From Adiantum capillus-veneris (taxonomy: Eukaryota; Streptophyta; Polypodiopsida; Polypodiales; Pteridaceae): a stretch of 64,000 nucleotides of DNA. Position numbers and translations under genes: made by a program. Positions 10,258 to 19,892 of this stretch are shown piece by piece. How positions within the stretch are numbered: the stretch's first letter is position 1; every line of letters begins with the position of its first letter. The notes beneath the pieces are model-generated. The model did no database searches. It worked only from the letters and a program-made list of their open reading frames with translations, and was not told where the DNA came from. The stretch lies in assembly GCA_014529385.2 (NCBI GenBank), contig CM043946.1, forward strand, positions 18,681,077 through 18,745,076, given 5' to 3'.

Positions 10258-10438
10258 AGGTCGTGGAATCAATAGAGATGGAAGAGGAAACTATGGTCGT
10301 GGAAACAATGCTGGAAGAGGTCAATGGCAAAACCAACAAAGTCAAAGTTACAATGATTATAGCCAAAGAGGCAGGGGGAGAGCCCGACCTCGTGGACGTG
10401 GAGGTGGACGATTTGTACATCCTCAAAGAGATGGATAT

Positions 10439-10480
10439 TGTAACAGATGTGGCATTTATGGTCACTTTGAAAGAGAATGT
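10439..10480 (+). pseudogene. Copia C Gag zinc knuckle
   Basis: CNRCGIYGHFERECY has the CX2CX4HX4C nucleocapsid spacing. It is preceded by RGRG-rich sequence as usual in copia nucleocapsid. It lies in a different frame from the capsid block because of an upstream indel. Confidence 0.85.
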
Positions 10481-10611
10481 TACACAAGGCTAAATCAAAA
10501 TCGTGATCATGGTGGAAGAGGCCGAGGTTATGGCAGACATGGAGGAAACTTTGCTAGATACAATCCTCATGAAATATATATGACAATAGATCGAGTGGAC
10601 ATTTATTTCCT

Positions 10612-11601
10612 ATGGAGCATGTTGTTGGAAGCATGGTGGAGCCACATCATACAGATGATTGGTATTTAGATAGTGGTGCCACAAATCATATGACATATCA
10701 TGGTGAATGGTTTGACAGAAAAGAGAAATTAGAAGAGGATGAGTTTGTTGCTACAGGTGATGATACTATGCATCGGATTACACATGTTGGTTTAGTTCCA
10801 TTGCTAGAAAAAGACGGGACATACAACACATTGGGAGATGTTCTATATGTGCCTTCAATCACAAAGAATTTAGCATCATTTGGACAAATGACAGATCAAG
10901 GGTTGCAAGTCCGTTTCAATCGTTATGGATGCTTCATAAAGGAGTTTCACAAAGGCAGACCAGGCAAGATATTGGCACGTGGAAGAAAGAAAGGTCGCTT
11001 GTTCTCATTGGAAGCTGGAGATCCATGTTCACACAGTGGTATGTATGCAAACAAATCAGCCACTCAAGATAATTGGGCAGAATTATGGCATAAGTGGATT
11101 AGTCATGTCAATTTTAGAAGACTAAAGCATATGCAATCAAATCAAATTGTACGTGGATTACCAAAGTTTGGTAGATTGAATTTTGATCATGTTTGCGAAG
11201 CTTGTCAATTTGGAAAGCAATCTCGTTTACCATTTCCAAAGAGGGGAAGAATTAGCCAAAGTCCTTTGGAAATTGTTCATTCAAATATTTGGGGACCTTG
11301 TGATCATGCTACACCAAATTGTTGCCGATATTTTATCACATTTACGGATGATTACAACAGAATGACATGGGTTTACTTTCTAAAGGCAAAGTTAGAGGCA
11401 TTTGAGGTATTCTTGGAGTTCAAAGTTATGGTTGAGAAAGAGAATGGTTGTCAAATTAAATGCCTACGTACAGATGGAGGGGGAGAGTACATGTCACACA
11501 ATTTTGATGATTACTTACGTGAACAAGGCATAAGAAGACAGATTACTTGCAGATACACACCACAACAAAATGGTAGGCTGAGAGAAAGAATAGAGTCATA
11601 G
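10612..11601 (+). pseudogene. Copia C protease and integrase core
   Basis: In order: aspartic protease with active-site DSGAT (residues 20-24 of the open frame), the GAG_pre-integrase HHCC zinc region (ELWHKWISH ... CEACQFGKQ, about residues 155-205), and the integrase core. In the core the first catalytic position reads HSNIWGP, where copia elements have HSDxxGP, so the metal-binding Asp is Asn. The second Asp region FTDDYNRMTW and the Glu motif RTDGGGEY remain. The frame ends at 11601 with a stop in the QQNG region; the integrase continues in another frame. Confidence 0.92.
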
Positions 11602-11899
11602 CAGAGATTTCAAGAGCCATGATGAATGAGATGAATATGCCATTAACATATTGGGCTGAAGCAGTTCATACAGCATTACACATTATGAATCGAACACCAA
11701 CAACTGCCATTCATGAAATTTAACCTTATGAGAGACTTTATGGGATCAAGCCAACAGTTTTCTACATGAATGTTTTTGATGTGTTTGCTATGTTCATGTG
11801 CCAAATGAAGCAAGAAAGAAGATGGAGACAAAGGTAGTGAAGTGTATATTCTTGGGCTACCCAATTGAACAGAAAGGTTACAAGTGCTATGATCCTATG
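11602..11899 (+). pseudogene. Copia C integrase C-terminal part, up to the insertion point
   Basis: Translation in shifting frames gives MNEMNMPLTYWAEAVHTA, NRTPTTAIHE and CIFLGYPIEQKGYKCYDP, all standard copia integrase C-terminal blocks, with at least one stop near 11721. The interval ends at the CTATG duplicated by element B. The next residues of the same domain resume at 22163. Confidence 0.85.
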
Positions 11900-12506
11900 T
11901 GTACGTGTATGTCGCACATGCCAATGCAAGGAACTTGCCGATACACCGTGTGCGAGCCACAAATGGCTCCAAGCACACAACAAGCCTAAACTAGTAAGCT
12001 CAAAGAAGGCGTGGGTGTGTCACTCACCGCTCTACGCTTGCTTCATGGAGGATTCCTCGCAGCGAAGAAGAAGGAGACGCCGCTACACCGCGCACAACCG
12101 CTTCACCGCCGTCGTGCCTTCGTAATGCTCGATCGCCCACACACTCCCTCTCTCTCCCTCTCCCACTCTCTCTCTCTCTCACACACACACACACAAAGAG
12201 ATGAAGAAGAAGAAGAAGGAGATGGAGCAAGAGCACTCTTCAATTGCACAAATGAGAGAATGAGTGAATTTTAGGTTTAGTTGACTTTTATATGAGCTCG
12301 CCCCATTCACACTTGGGCACCCATGCTTAGCCAGCTAATCCCTTGAATGTTCCAGTTAGAGTGCGCCTCTCATCGGCGATCACTCTTACCCTCTTCCTAT
12401 TGGACCGACAAGCGCGATACCTGACTCTACCAAACAAATAATACAATGTCTGCCGTAGGTTAGAACGTCCGTCGTAGGTGATAGGGTGTCCGTGAGCCGT
12501 GAGGGT
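11900..12506 (-). repeat. 3' LTR of element B (left copy)
   Basis: Matches 21555-22162 along its length, but its right edge stops at GAGGGT, lacking the final five bases of the terminus seen in the other copies (GGGTTAACA). Includes CT and CA microsatellites at 12140-12195. Confidence 0.88.
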
Positions 12507-12516
12507 CCCCCTTCCT
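12507..12516 (-). promoter_or_regulatory. Polypurine tract of element B
   Basis: AGGAAGGGGG on the minus strand, directly adjoining the 3' LTR. It confirms the orientation. Confidence 0.7.
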
Positions 12517-14153
12517 GATGTAGATTTCGTCCTCGGAAGCTATTGAGTTGAACCTCGTTCGTCGAGGTGGAAGAGCATTTGAGATGAATGTCCTTAGCCT
12601 TCTTTAGTCACTGCAAAATCAAACAACATTGGCACAGTAAATGCATTCTCATAAGCGATTAAAAATCATATGCAATTTTAGGCAGACAAATTGATTGGTA
12701 GCAGAATTTTAAACAATTTGTCAGCAATAAACATTAAATTGCAATGTAATCAAATGCATAAACAGATGTAAAGGTAAAAAATTAAACAAGTCTGGGGTCG
12801 CTAATAAAACGATCGAAAGGCACTAGAGATCGACTATTAATACCATGGGTAAGCTTCTTAATTTTCTCTGGTCAATTAAGTTGTTTAATCGCGAGAGCGA
12901 AGTATTTCATGTTCGAGGGCTGAATAGAGGCTATACCTAGAAGACCTTGTAGTTAAGCTACAATAAAAGGAATTTCTCATGAAATCATTGCGTGACTGAC
13001 TACCTTTTCTTTGACCCCCCAAAGTCTTTTCACAGTGATTCAATTTTGATGTGTGTGCTTATTTTGTATGCCTTGGGTTTTTTGCTTTTCAAGGAAAAGC
13101 GCCCACACTGGGAACCTCTAGGGCTCTAGTACCATAGGCGATACATGTGAGTGAAGTACCCAATCAAGCTGAGATTTCTCTTCCAGCTTAAGGTTTTACA
13201 TTGTGGCACTTTGATTTGTTTTTGTTTGTTCGTTTTCAGCATTTTAATTTTGTAACTTTGGGGGTTCATATAACACTGATACACCTCCCCAGGCTCATCA
13301 CACTAGTAAACTCCCTTTATAATACTTAAGCTAAAGTTCAATAGGGTCAAGCCCACTAGAAAGCCCCAGTACATTTCACACAATGCTGTCTAAATCGGAT
13401 TAAGAACCTAAGTAACCATTGATTATTAGGAAGGCATTCCCCATGGTATTAAGAGAAGATCTCTAACACCTAACTTGGTCAAACTAGCTTAGTCGGACTG
13501 CTTGATTTTTAAACCAAGACAAGTGATTATGACAAAAAATTACATTGAATTAAATGTTTGTTACTAAGCAAATGTGCTAGATATTATGCTACCAATCACA
13601 ATCAAAGCAGATAATCATAGATGCAGAAAAGATAAGGGGCAATGCTAATGGACAAGAAACACTTGTTTGTGTCGATGGTCACGCTTGATTTGAAGAGTGA
13701 GTCGAGATAAAGATTCCATGAAGGTCCAAATCATAACAACAGCAACACGCTCCTGTACACACTAGGAAACACAAGGAATACCTCTAGGAGGCACATCAGT
13801 GGGAAAAAAAAGCTTTGCTAATCACTCAAATCTAAAACAGAAACACTCCTATTGTATTAATCCTACCTACCCTCCATCACTCGAGTGGGGGATCAAAAGT
13901 ATTTTATGACATAGGTTTCTGTTTCAATGTATCGGATGTGAATGTGTAGGTCTGAGTCAATGTTTTGACTTTTATTGTGCATACTCGTTTGCTAATTGCT
14001 CTTGCTCTTTATTTTTTTATATTTTTTGTGAGTATAAGGCTTTATATATATACATTCCCTAAGATTGGTGATTGAGAGGTCAGGGAAACAAGGTTGAGAG
14101 GGGAGTGAGTGAATGATGACTGCCAGCAAACATTCCCCCCTTCCTTGGGTTGA
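12517..14153 (-). other. Element B 3' non-coding region
   Basis: 1.6 kb between the last recognisable coding block and the PPT. I searched by eye for RT (FxDD or YxDD), RNase H and integrase (HHCC, DDE) signatures on the minus strand and saw none. Long open frames are absent on both strands. It may be untranslated spacer or host sequence replacing pol. Confidence 0.5.
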
Positions 14154-14805
14154 TCATATCGTTTGAAATGTGCTCGTCACCCTTTGAAACCAATTGTTCC
14201 AGTCGATAATAGGTGACGATTTTTGCCAATAGTTTTCTATTACCTTAGGTGCCTCGTCGAGTTGCAAGGGTGGTAAGGTACTCTCCCAGGATCGGACTTG
14301 AAGTGGTTCATCAGTTGATTCTTGGACACTGGGAAGTGTGGATTTCTTTGTAGATTTATGGATGTCCACTATTGTAGGTGGAGGTTGTGGAGAAGCTTTT
14401 ACCTCTATGGATGCATTACATGAGGAGCTAGAAGCTTCATGGGACTCTCCCCTTCCCGAGCTAGGTGGAACAAATCGTTCTTTCTTCTGTACCCAAACTA
14501 GCTCTAGAGCGGGTGTGTAGCATTCATTGATTTTTTCTTTTTGCGATTGTCAATTCGTTTTGGAGCTACAGGATTGGGCTCACATGGGTCAGGTGACAGG
14601 TAAGAACACAATCTACGTTTTGGCACCCAAATTTGATCATTTCCTTGATAGTAGCCTTGGGATTCCAATAGTCATTTAGGAATCCAACGCCACGTTTTCT
14701 TACATTTCTTGGAGTGAGTGGAACGTTTCTTACAAGGCTTCTCTTTTTTAGCACTAGCTATGGTCGCTAAAGAAGCTTTAAGGACCCACTTGTATGTTTT
14801 CTTTG
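14154..14805 (-). pseudogene. Element B coding remnant downstream of the protease, unrecognised
   Basis: Two short minus-strand open stretches (14566-14754, containing GVGFLNDYWNPKATIKEMIK, and 14154-14369, containing WESTLPPLQLDEAPKVIENY) follow the protease block. Their codon texture resembles the upstream Gag-Pro sequence, but I cannot place them in a known domain. They may be the linker that would precede RT in an autonomous relative. Confidence 0.35.
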
Positions 14806-15246
14806 TTATATTAGGATGAGTCTTTTAGGATGAGTCTTGGCAGAGGCTGTATGCATTGCTTGTAGCATATTTAAGGGTACGGTCATTTCATCCCCCTCAG
14901 GTGTTACCCAGGTCGTCCCCCTGTTTCCCCAAGTGTCTATGGTTGCTGCTAGGTGGACCCAATCCACATTGTCCGACTCGGACATCCCAGGTAAAACATC
15001 CATATAAGGAGAATCTTCCCCAACATCAGTGTCCGCTTTACACATGTAACAATACTGCAATGGGCCTGAGTGAATTGTGGTGTCAGATCTATGATCAATT
15101 ATAAACCTGTTTCCTAGAGGATGTGCTCGACCCGTCACAAGATCCACTCGAATGACAAAATCTTGGAACTGCAGGTCGACATGGTTTTTAGACCAGTCAT
15201 GCACCATTTTTGCTTCCCTCATGAAAGGATGTCCTAAGATCATCTC
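14806..15246 (-). pseudogene. Element B protease, C-terminal half
   Basis: The minus-strand frame begins ILGHPFMREAKMVHDW. ILGxxFM is the second conserved retropepsin motif, so this is the half of the protease separated from its active site by the insertion at 15247-16672. It is followed by an acidic tail. The duplicated ATCTC lies exactly at the break. Confidence 0.75.
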
Positions 15247-15539
15247 TGTTAACCCTCACGGCTCACGGACACCCATCACCTACGATGGACGTGTATTATG
15301 TATTCGATAGAGTCAGGTACCGGGCTTGTCGGACCAATAAGGAAAGGTAGAGTGATCGCCAATGAGAGGCGCACTTTAACTTGGACATTCAAGGGATTAG
15401 TTGGTTAAGCATGGGCACCCAAGTGTGAATGGGGTGAGCTCCTATAAAAGCCAACTAAACCTAATTTTTACTCATTCTCTCATTTGTGCAATTGAAGAGT
15501 GCTCTTGCTCCATCTCCATCTTCTTCTTCTTCACCTCCT

Positions 15540-15575
<36 letters not shown>

Positions 15576-15787
15576 TGTGTGTGCGATCGAGCATTACGAA
15601 GGCACGACGGCGGCGAAGCGGTTGAGCGCGGCACGACTGCAGCTTCTTCTTCATCGCGGCGAGGAATCCACCACGAAGGCGAGCGTAGAGCGGTGAGTGA
15701 CACACCCTTTGTTTTCTTGAGCTTGCTAGTTTAGGCTTGTTGTGTGCTTGGAGCCGTTTGTGGCTCGCATACGGTGTATTGGCAAGT
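15247..15787 (+). repeat. Left arm: inverted, 3'-truncated LTR
   Basis: Starts TGTTAACCC and ends GGCAAGT, where it joins leader sequence. It holds a TATA box at 15443-15450 and GT/GA repeats at 15540-15570. Confidence 0.9.
15443..15450 (+). promoter_or_regulatory. TATA box of left-arm LTR
   Basis: TATAAAAG in the context GAGCTCCTATAAAAGCC. Its mirror image is at about 16469-16476 on the minus strand, so both promoters face inward. Confidence 0.6.
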
Positions 15788-16074
15788 AAATTGCAGCAAA
15801 TTGACAGAAATGCAGAAAACTGCAGAAATTGACAGAAATTGCAAAAAAACGCAGAAATTGCAGAAATTTGCAGAAATTGAAAACGCCGAACTTGAAAATG
15901 CAAAAATTGCAGAAATTGAAAAAACACAGACAATAGCAGAAATTGAAATTTGACAGCAATTGCAGAAAACGCAAAAAACAGAAATCTTCCACACACTCCT
16001 TCCCTGCCTTTCCTATGATAGAGATTGCACCACAAAGAAGCGTAAAGTGCTAACCGAGCTTAGTGTAGGGCATA
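15788..16074 (-). repeat. Leader between the inverted arms, with (AATTTCTGC)-like repeats
   Basis: On the plus strand the motif TTGCAGAAA recurs irregularly more than ten times. The last roughly 100 bp next to the PBS is clearly homologous to element B's leader at 21430-21532. Apparent ORFs here come from the short repeat. Confidence 0.7.
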
Positions 16075-16092
16075 TCCCCGGCAGCGGCGCCA
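16075..16092 (-). promoter_or_regulatory. Primer-binding site inside the inverted-LTR element (tRNA-Asp type)
   Basis: TGGCGCCGCTGCCGGGGA on the minus strand, one mismatch to the standard tRNA-Asp PBS. It is four bases from the LTR end at 16097. Confidence 0.88.
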
Positions 16093-16096
16093 AAAA

Positions 16097-16346
16097 TGTG
16101 CGCTCCTTGCCGCACTGTCGAAGCAAGGGACTTGCCAATACACCGTATGCGAGCCACAAACGGCTCCAAGCACACAACAAGCCTAAACTAGCAAGCTCAA
16201 GAAAACAAAGGGTGTGTCACTCACCGCTCTACGCTCGCCTTCGTGGTGGATTCCTCGCCGCGATGAAGAAGAAGCTGCAGTCGTGCCGCGCTCAACCGCT
16301 TCGCCGCCGTCGTGCCTTCGTAATGCTCGATCGCACACACACTCTC

Positions 16347-16379
<33 letters not shown>

Positions 16380-16672
16380 AGGAGGTGAAGAAGAAGAAGA
16401 TGGAGATGGAGCAAGAGCACTCTTCAATTGCACAAATGAGAGAATGAGTAAAAATTAGGTTTAGTTGGCTTTTATAGGAGCTCACCCCATTCACACTTGG
16501 GCGCCCATGCTTAACCAACTAATCCCTTGAATGTCCAAGTTAAAGTGCGCCTCTCATTGGCGATCACTCTACCTTTCCTTATTGGTCCGACAAGCCCGGT
16601 ACCTGACTCTATCGAATACATAATACACGTCCATCGTAGGTGATGGGTGTCCGTGAGCCGTGAGGGTTAACA
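16097..16672 (-). repeat. Right arm: complete LTR
   Basis: 576 bp on the minus strand, TGTTAACCC ... GCGCACA. Same family as element B's LTRs but clearly different in sequence, so it came from a different member. Confidence 0.9.
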
Positions 16673-16677
16673 ATCTC

Positions 16678-16851
16678 CGATGCCATAGTGTGTTTGGAGA
16701 AATCCATAACAATGAAGGTAACTCGTATTTTATGTCCAAAAACCTTGATCTTGAGATCTTCTAGCATCCCAATAGGTTTAACAATAGACCCATTGACCAT
16801 CTTTACTACTATGGTTGTGGTCGCAAGGTGAGGTCTTCCCATAGTTTCCCA
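16678..16851 (-). pseudogene. Element B protease, middle part after an in-frame TGA
   Basis: A TGA at 16849-16851 ends the long Gag-Pro frame, but the same frame continues as WETMGRPHLATTTIVVKM and FIVMDFSKHTMAS, typical retropepsin sequence between the active site and ILG motif. The insertion at 16672 then cuts it. Confidence 0.75.
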
Positions 16852-19491
16852 TCAATTTTTAGTCACAATGCTAACCCCAGCGCCACCATCAAGGATTCCC
16901 TTCACATTTAATCCCTTAGTAGTGATTGGTATGGTCGCATTGGGGTCATCACCCTCAAAGTATTGTCCCAACTTGTTAACAAGTATTTCTATAACAAGGT
17001 TCTCATCTAGGTTGGGTTGTGGATCTAAGTGTTCCTCCTCTATTGGCATCTCCCCAGCTCCATCCATCTGTGCAAATTGTGGTAGCCCAAACGTCAGTTC
17101 TCCATTGAGGAAGGCTTGAAGAGCTGAGACTAGCTCGGGGTCTTTATATAGTTTGGACATAATGGTGGTTCTAACTTCTGAAGACATGAAATCCATCAAT
17201 TTGGCAATGTTTAACGGCACCTTTTGGCCTTGAGTCCCTTGACGTGGGGAAGATGGGATCTCCATTTCTTCGATAGGATCAAGTAGTCCCTCTGTAAACA
17301 TTCTTTCCATCAAGAAGTGAGTACGCCCACTTTCCCATGACTTTAAGTCACTTTCTTCTTGGATGACACTAGGTATGTCCAAGGGTCTATGGACTTGGTG
17401 AGGTTGTTGTTGCGTAGGGAACACGGTGTCTGTAATCTGGATCTTCCTAGGTGTTGGTTCTAGAACCCTTTGGGTATCTTCTATCAAACTCCTTAATTGC
17501 TTGACTTGCTCAATCTCCTCTGTAGGGTTTGGGTAAGTTCCTATCTTCTTTTTGGATCCTGGCCATTCTGGCTCATGAAGATATTCCTTGTTGGTTTCTA
17601 TGTTAGTGGTCGTTTTGGTCTCCATGGTTTCACCTGAATCAGAATCTTCTTCAGCGTCGTTCATATATACGGGGTCATCACCAGTCCCTATGTTGGTCTT
17701 TGAACTGGGGTCTGACTTCGCTGCTTTTTGCGATCTCTTTCTTCGTGTTTTCTTCTTTTTTTGAGATTGTGCAATTGATGTCGTGTCTCTTTCCTCAAGA
17801 ATATAATTTTGTTTTTGGAGCATCAATCGTGTGAGTACGTTTATTGGTACCACGGGTGTACTTGGTGATGGCTCCTCGATAACTTCAATCAAGTTTAATG
17901 GCATGATCTTCGGTGCATTTGGATTATTTGGACATTGGGAAATCAAATGATCTATGCCACATCGATTATACATGAGTATCGGCATTGTAGACGTGCTCGC
18001 TTGATTGGTTTGCATTAGTGTGGCGTTATTTTGTAGCCTAATAGGACACTCGGCTACACGATGTGGACCTCCACACTCATAGCATTGAAGAGGTGGTCTC
18101 TTAGCAGTGTAATTGATATTTTGGCCTCTTGCCGCAAGAGCAGCTACTCGATATACAGGTTTGACTTGTCCCCAATAGTCCTCCATGTAGTATTGTGGAC
18201 TTTCTTCAAGCACATCCATCCCATAGGCGATATTAGGATCTATATCTTTCTCATATCCTTCCAAACAAGAAATAGATGACTCATAACCCACTTGATTCAT
18301 AGAAGTGATTCTCGGATGTGGTGGTTGCGGTCCTAGCACTGGAGGTGGTAACGGTGTTGTTTGAACAACATTTTGGGCCCTAGGGACCATGTGTTGTGCT
18401 GTTTGTTCAAGAGGTGGGGCCGGCATCAATGCAGGCACTCGAGGTGTGTCTGTCCATGCTAAGGTTGGTCTATTGGCCATCACGCGCTTAAATACTATGC
18501 AATCCTTAGCTTGATGACCATACCTTCCACATGCATTGCAGTTCCCATTGAATTTTACTCTAAAAGTAGGGCATTCACTGGTACTATGCGGTCCATAGCA
18601 TACTGAGCACCATTGCTGCTCCCTTCTTGGATACATATGATTGTTCTGCAGAGCACGATTGTCTCTAAGACTCTCTTGAATAGCCTTGGTGAGATCTGCT
18701 AAAGTCATCTCAGATATCTTTGGCTCCTTAGCAATAGGCTTTAGGGTCATTGGTTGATGCCCCGATGCTTGTGAGCTAATAGATTTAGACTCAACAGACA
18801 CTCTTTCTCCTTGAATCATTACATTATCCTCCAATTGGAACGCATTGGTGGTGACTGCTTCCCAAGTGGTGATACCTCTAATGACTAGGCCATTGTAGAT
18901 ATCCTCATGCCGTAATCCCCTAATGAATCTATCAAGCAATTGGTTATTGTTGAAGCGCTCATTTGGATTACAATGAGAATTCAAATGCTTCAAGCGACTT
19001 ATAAAGTCTCTCACCAGCTCTCCTTCCTCTCGTTGGGCTTTCTGGAGCTGAGAGGCTACACCCCAAAGCACTCCCTCTCGTATGTATTCTTTTAAGAACG
19101 GTCTCCTAAGAGTAGGGTAAATCGTTTTTTCTTCCACCCTTAGGGTTCTATACCAATCCCCAGCTTTTCCACTTAAGGTTAGGCTTAAAGCATTGCTCTT
19201 ATGTAGGTCATTGTGTTCTCCTAGACAATCGCATATTTGTTCAAACACTTTGATATGCTTCCTCACATTCCCTTCTCCGCTAAATTTTTGTGTGAGCTTG
19301 GCTATTTGTACTGCCTTACTTCTAGGCTCTCTATCAGGCGTGTTACGCATATTCTCAGCAATAGATCGACCAATAGCTTGAGCAAATGTTTCCAAGTCAC
19401 CTAAGTGAGCAGGCACAGTGGGGCTCCAGAGACTACATGTGGAGTAGGTATTGGCATTGGGCTTGGCACATAGGAAGCCCTTGGGTTCCAT
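16852..19491 (-). CDS. Element B Gag-protease polyprotein (long open frame)
   Basis: 879 codons, the longest open frame in the window. Residues about 60-230 form a Retrotrans_gag-type capsid domain (KLTQKFSGEGNVRKHIKVF, GDWYRTL, DRFIRGLR). Zinc knuckles: CX2CX3HX4C at 295-307, CX2CX4HX4C at 318-331, CX2CX3HX4C at 470-482, and a fourth at 508-520 whose first Cys is Tyr. Residues 576-590 are strongly basic (KKKKTRRKRSQKAAK), a possible nuclear-localisation signal. An acidic linker follows, then the protease active site DGGAG with Asp868; gypsy proteases usually have DSGA. The N-terminus is split off by a frameshift near 19401-19490. Such a long intact frame in a damaged element suggests recent activity. 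Confidence 0.85.
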   Translation of the reverse strand: MEPKGFLCAKPNANTYSTCSLWSPTVPAHLGDLETFAQAIGRSIAENMRNTPDREPRSKAVQIAKLTQKFSGEGNVRKHIKVFEQICDCLGEHNDLHKSNALSLTLSGKAGDWYRTLRVEEKTIYPTLRRPFLKEYIREGVLWGVASQLQKAQREEGELVRDFISRLKHLNSHCNPNERFNNNQLLDRFIRGLRHEDIYNGLVIRGITTWEAVTTNAFQLEDNVMIQGERVSVESKSISSQASGHQPMTLKPIAKEPKISEMTLADLTKAIQESLRDNRALQNNHMYPRREQQWCSVCYGPHSTSECPTFRVKFNGNCNACGRYGHQAKDCIVFKRVMANRPTLAWTDTPRVPALMPAPPLEQTAQHMVPRAQNVVQTTPLPPPVLGPQPPHPRITSMNQVGYESSISCLEGYEKDIDPNIAYGMDVLEESPQYYMEDYWGQVKPVYRVAALAARGQNINYTAKRPPLQCYECGGPHRVAECPIRLQNNATLMQTNQASTSTMPILMYNRCGIDHLISQCPNNPNAPKIMPLNLIEVIEEPSPSTPVVPINVLTRLMLQKQNYILEERDTTSIAQSQKKKKTRRKRSQKAAKSDPSSKTNIGTGDDPVYMNDAEEDSDSGETMETKTTTNIETNKEYLHEPEWPGSKKKIGTYPNPTEEIEQVKQLRSLIEDTQRVLEPTPRKIQITDTVFPTQQQPHQVHRPLDIPSVIQEESDLKSWESGRTHFLMERMFTEGLLDPIEEMEIPSSPRQGTQGQKVPLNIAKLMDFMSSEVRTTIMSKLYKDPELVSALQAFLNGELTFGLPQFAQMDGAGEMPIEEEHLDPQPNLDENLVIEILVNKLGQYFEGDDPNATIPITTKGLNVKGILDGGAGVSIVTKN

Positions 19492-19892
19492 GTTGGGTAC
19501 GATGTTGTGACATGTGGTGGTCCATAGTTCATATGAGTGGCCCTAGGCATAGCAGACATCGGATGTGACATGCTAATGCTAGCCGGTATAGTCCCATGGG
19601 AATAAGAACTTGTGTATTGTGGTTGTGGAGCATAGGTAGTTGATACAATGGGAGGGGTAGGGACTACATGAGTACGTGGACCCATAGGTGCATACGATTG
19701 GTACACACTTGTAGGTACTGTTGTTGCAGGCATTGAGCTACCATGTAGTGGTGCTTTACTAACAAACGAGGTCCATGGTGTGTTTCTTGGCATGTCCATC
19801 AATGGGGTAGGCATGGTATCTGTGGTGTCATCCAAGGAAAGATGAGCTAGACTTGGAAAAGTAAAGCTATCACTTGTGGGCTTAGATTGCAT
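19401..19892 (-). pseudogene. Element B Gag N-terminal extension, P/T/S-rich
   Basis: 163 codons rich in Pro, Thr, Ser, His and Met with no folded-domain signature, overlapping the start of the long Gag frame in another frame. The low-complexity composition continues smoothly towards it, so I read both as one original Gag separated by an indel. Confidence 0.6.

Larger units (their letters stand above)
15247..16672. mobile_element. Inverted-LTR retroelement (two head-to-head LTRs around one PBS and leader)
   Basis: Both outer ends are the U3 terminus TGTTAACCCTCACGG pointing outward, flanked by a perfect 5-bp TSD ATCTC (15242-15246 and 16673-16677). The right arm is a complete LTR (16097-16672, minus orientation), followed by a PBS (16075-16092) and leader. 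The left arm (15247-15787, plus orientation) is the same LTR inverted, lacking its last 33 bp. The arms match over about 541 bp, with only one clear substitution and a small microsatellite length difference by eye. The LTR, PBS and leader belong to element B's family. A normal retrotransposon has direct LTRs, so this is an aberrant integration product. Confidence 0.9.

Noticed and set aside
12011-12274. ORFs on both strands in the LTRs of element B (also 21693-21985)
   Set aside because: LTR sequence with Ser-Leu or Thr-His repeats from microsatellites; not coding.
15472-16447. Several 70-190-codon ORFs across the LTR arms and spacer
   Set aside because: They arise from CT/GT runs and the TTGCAGAAA repeat, appear on both strands and in mirror image, and have no protein-like composition.
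15247-16672. Foldback or Mutator-type DNA transposon with long terminal inverted repeats
   Set aside because: The arms are LTRs shared with element B, one is followed by a tRNA-Asp PBS and leader, and the TSD is 5 bp, not 9-11.
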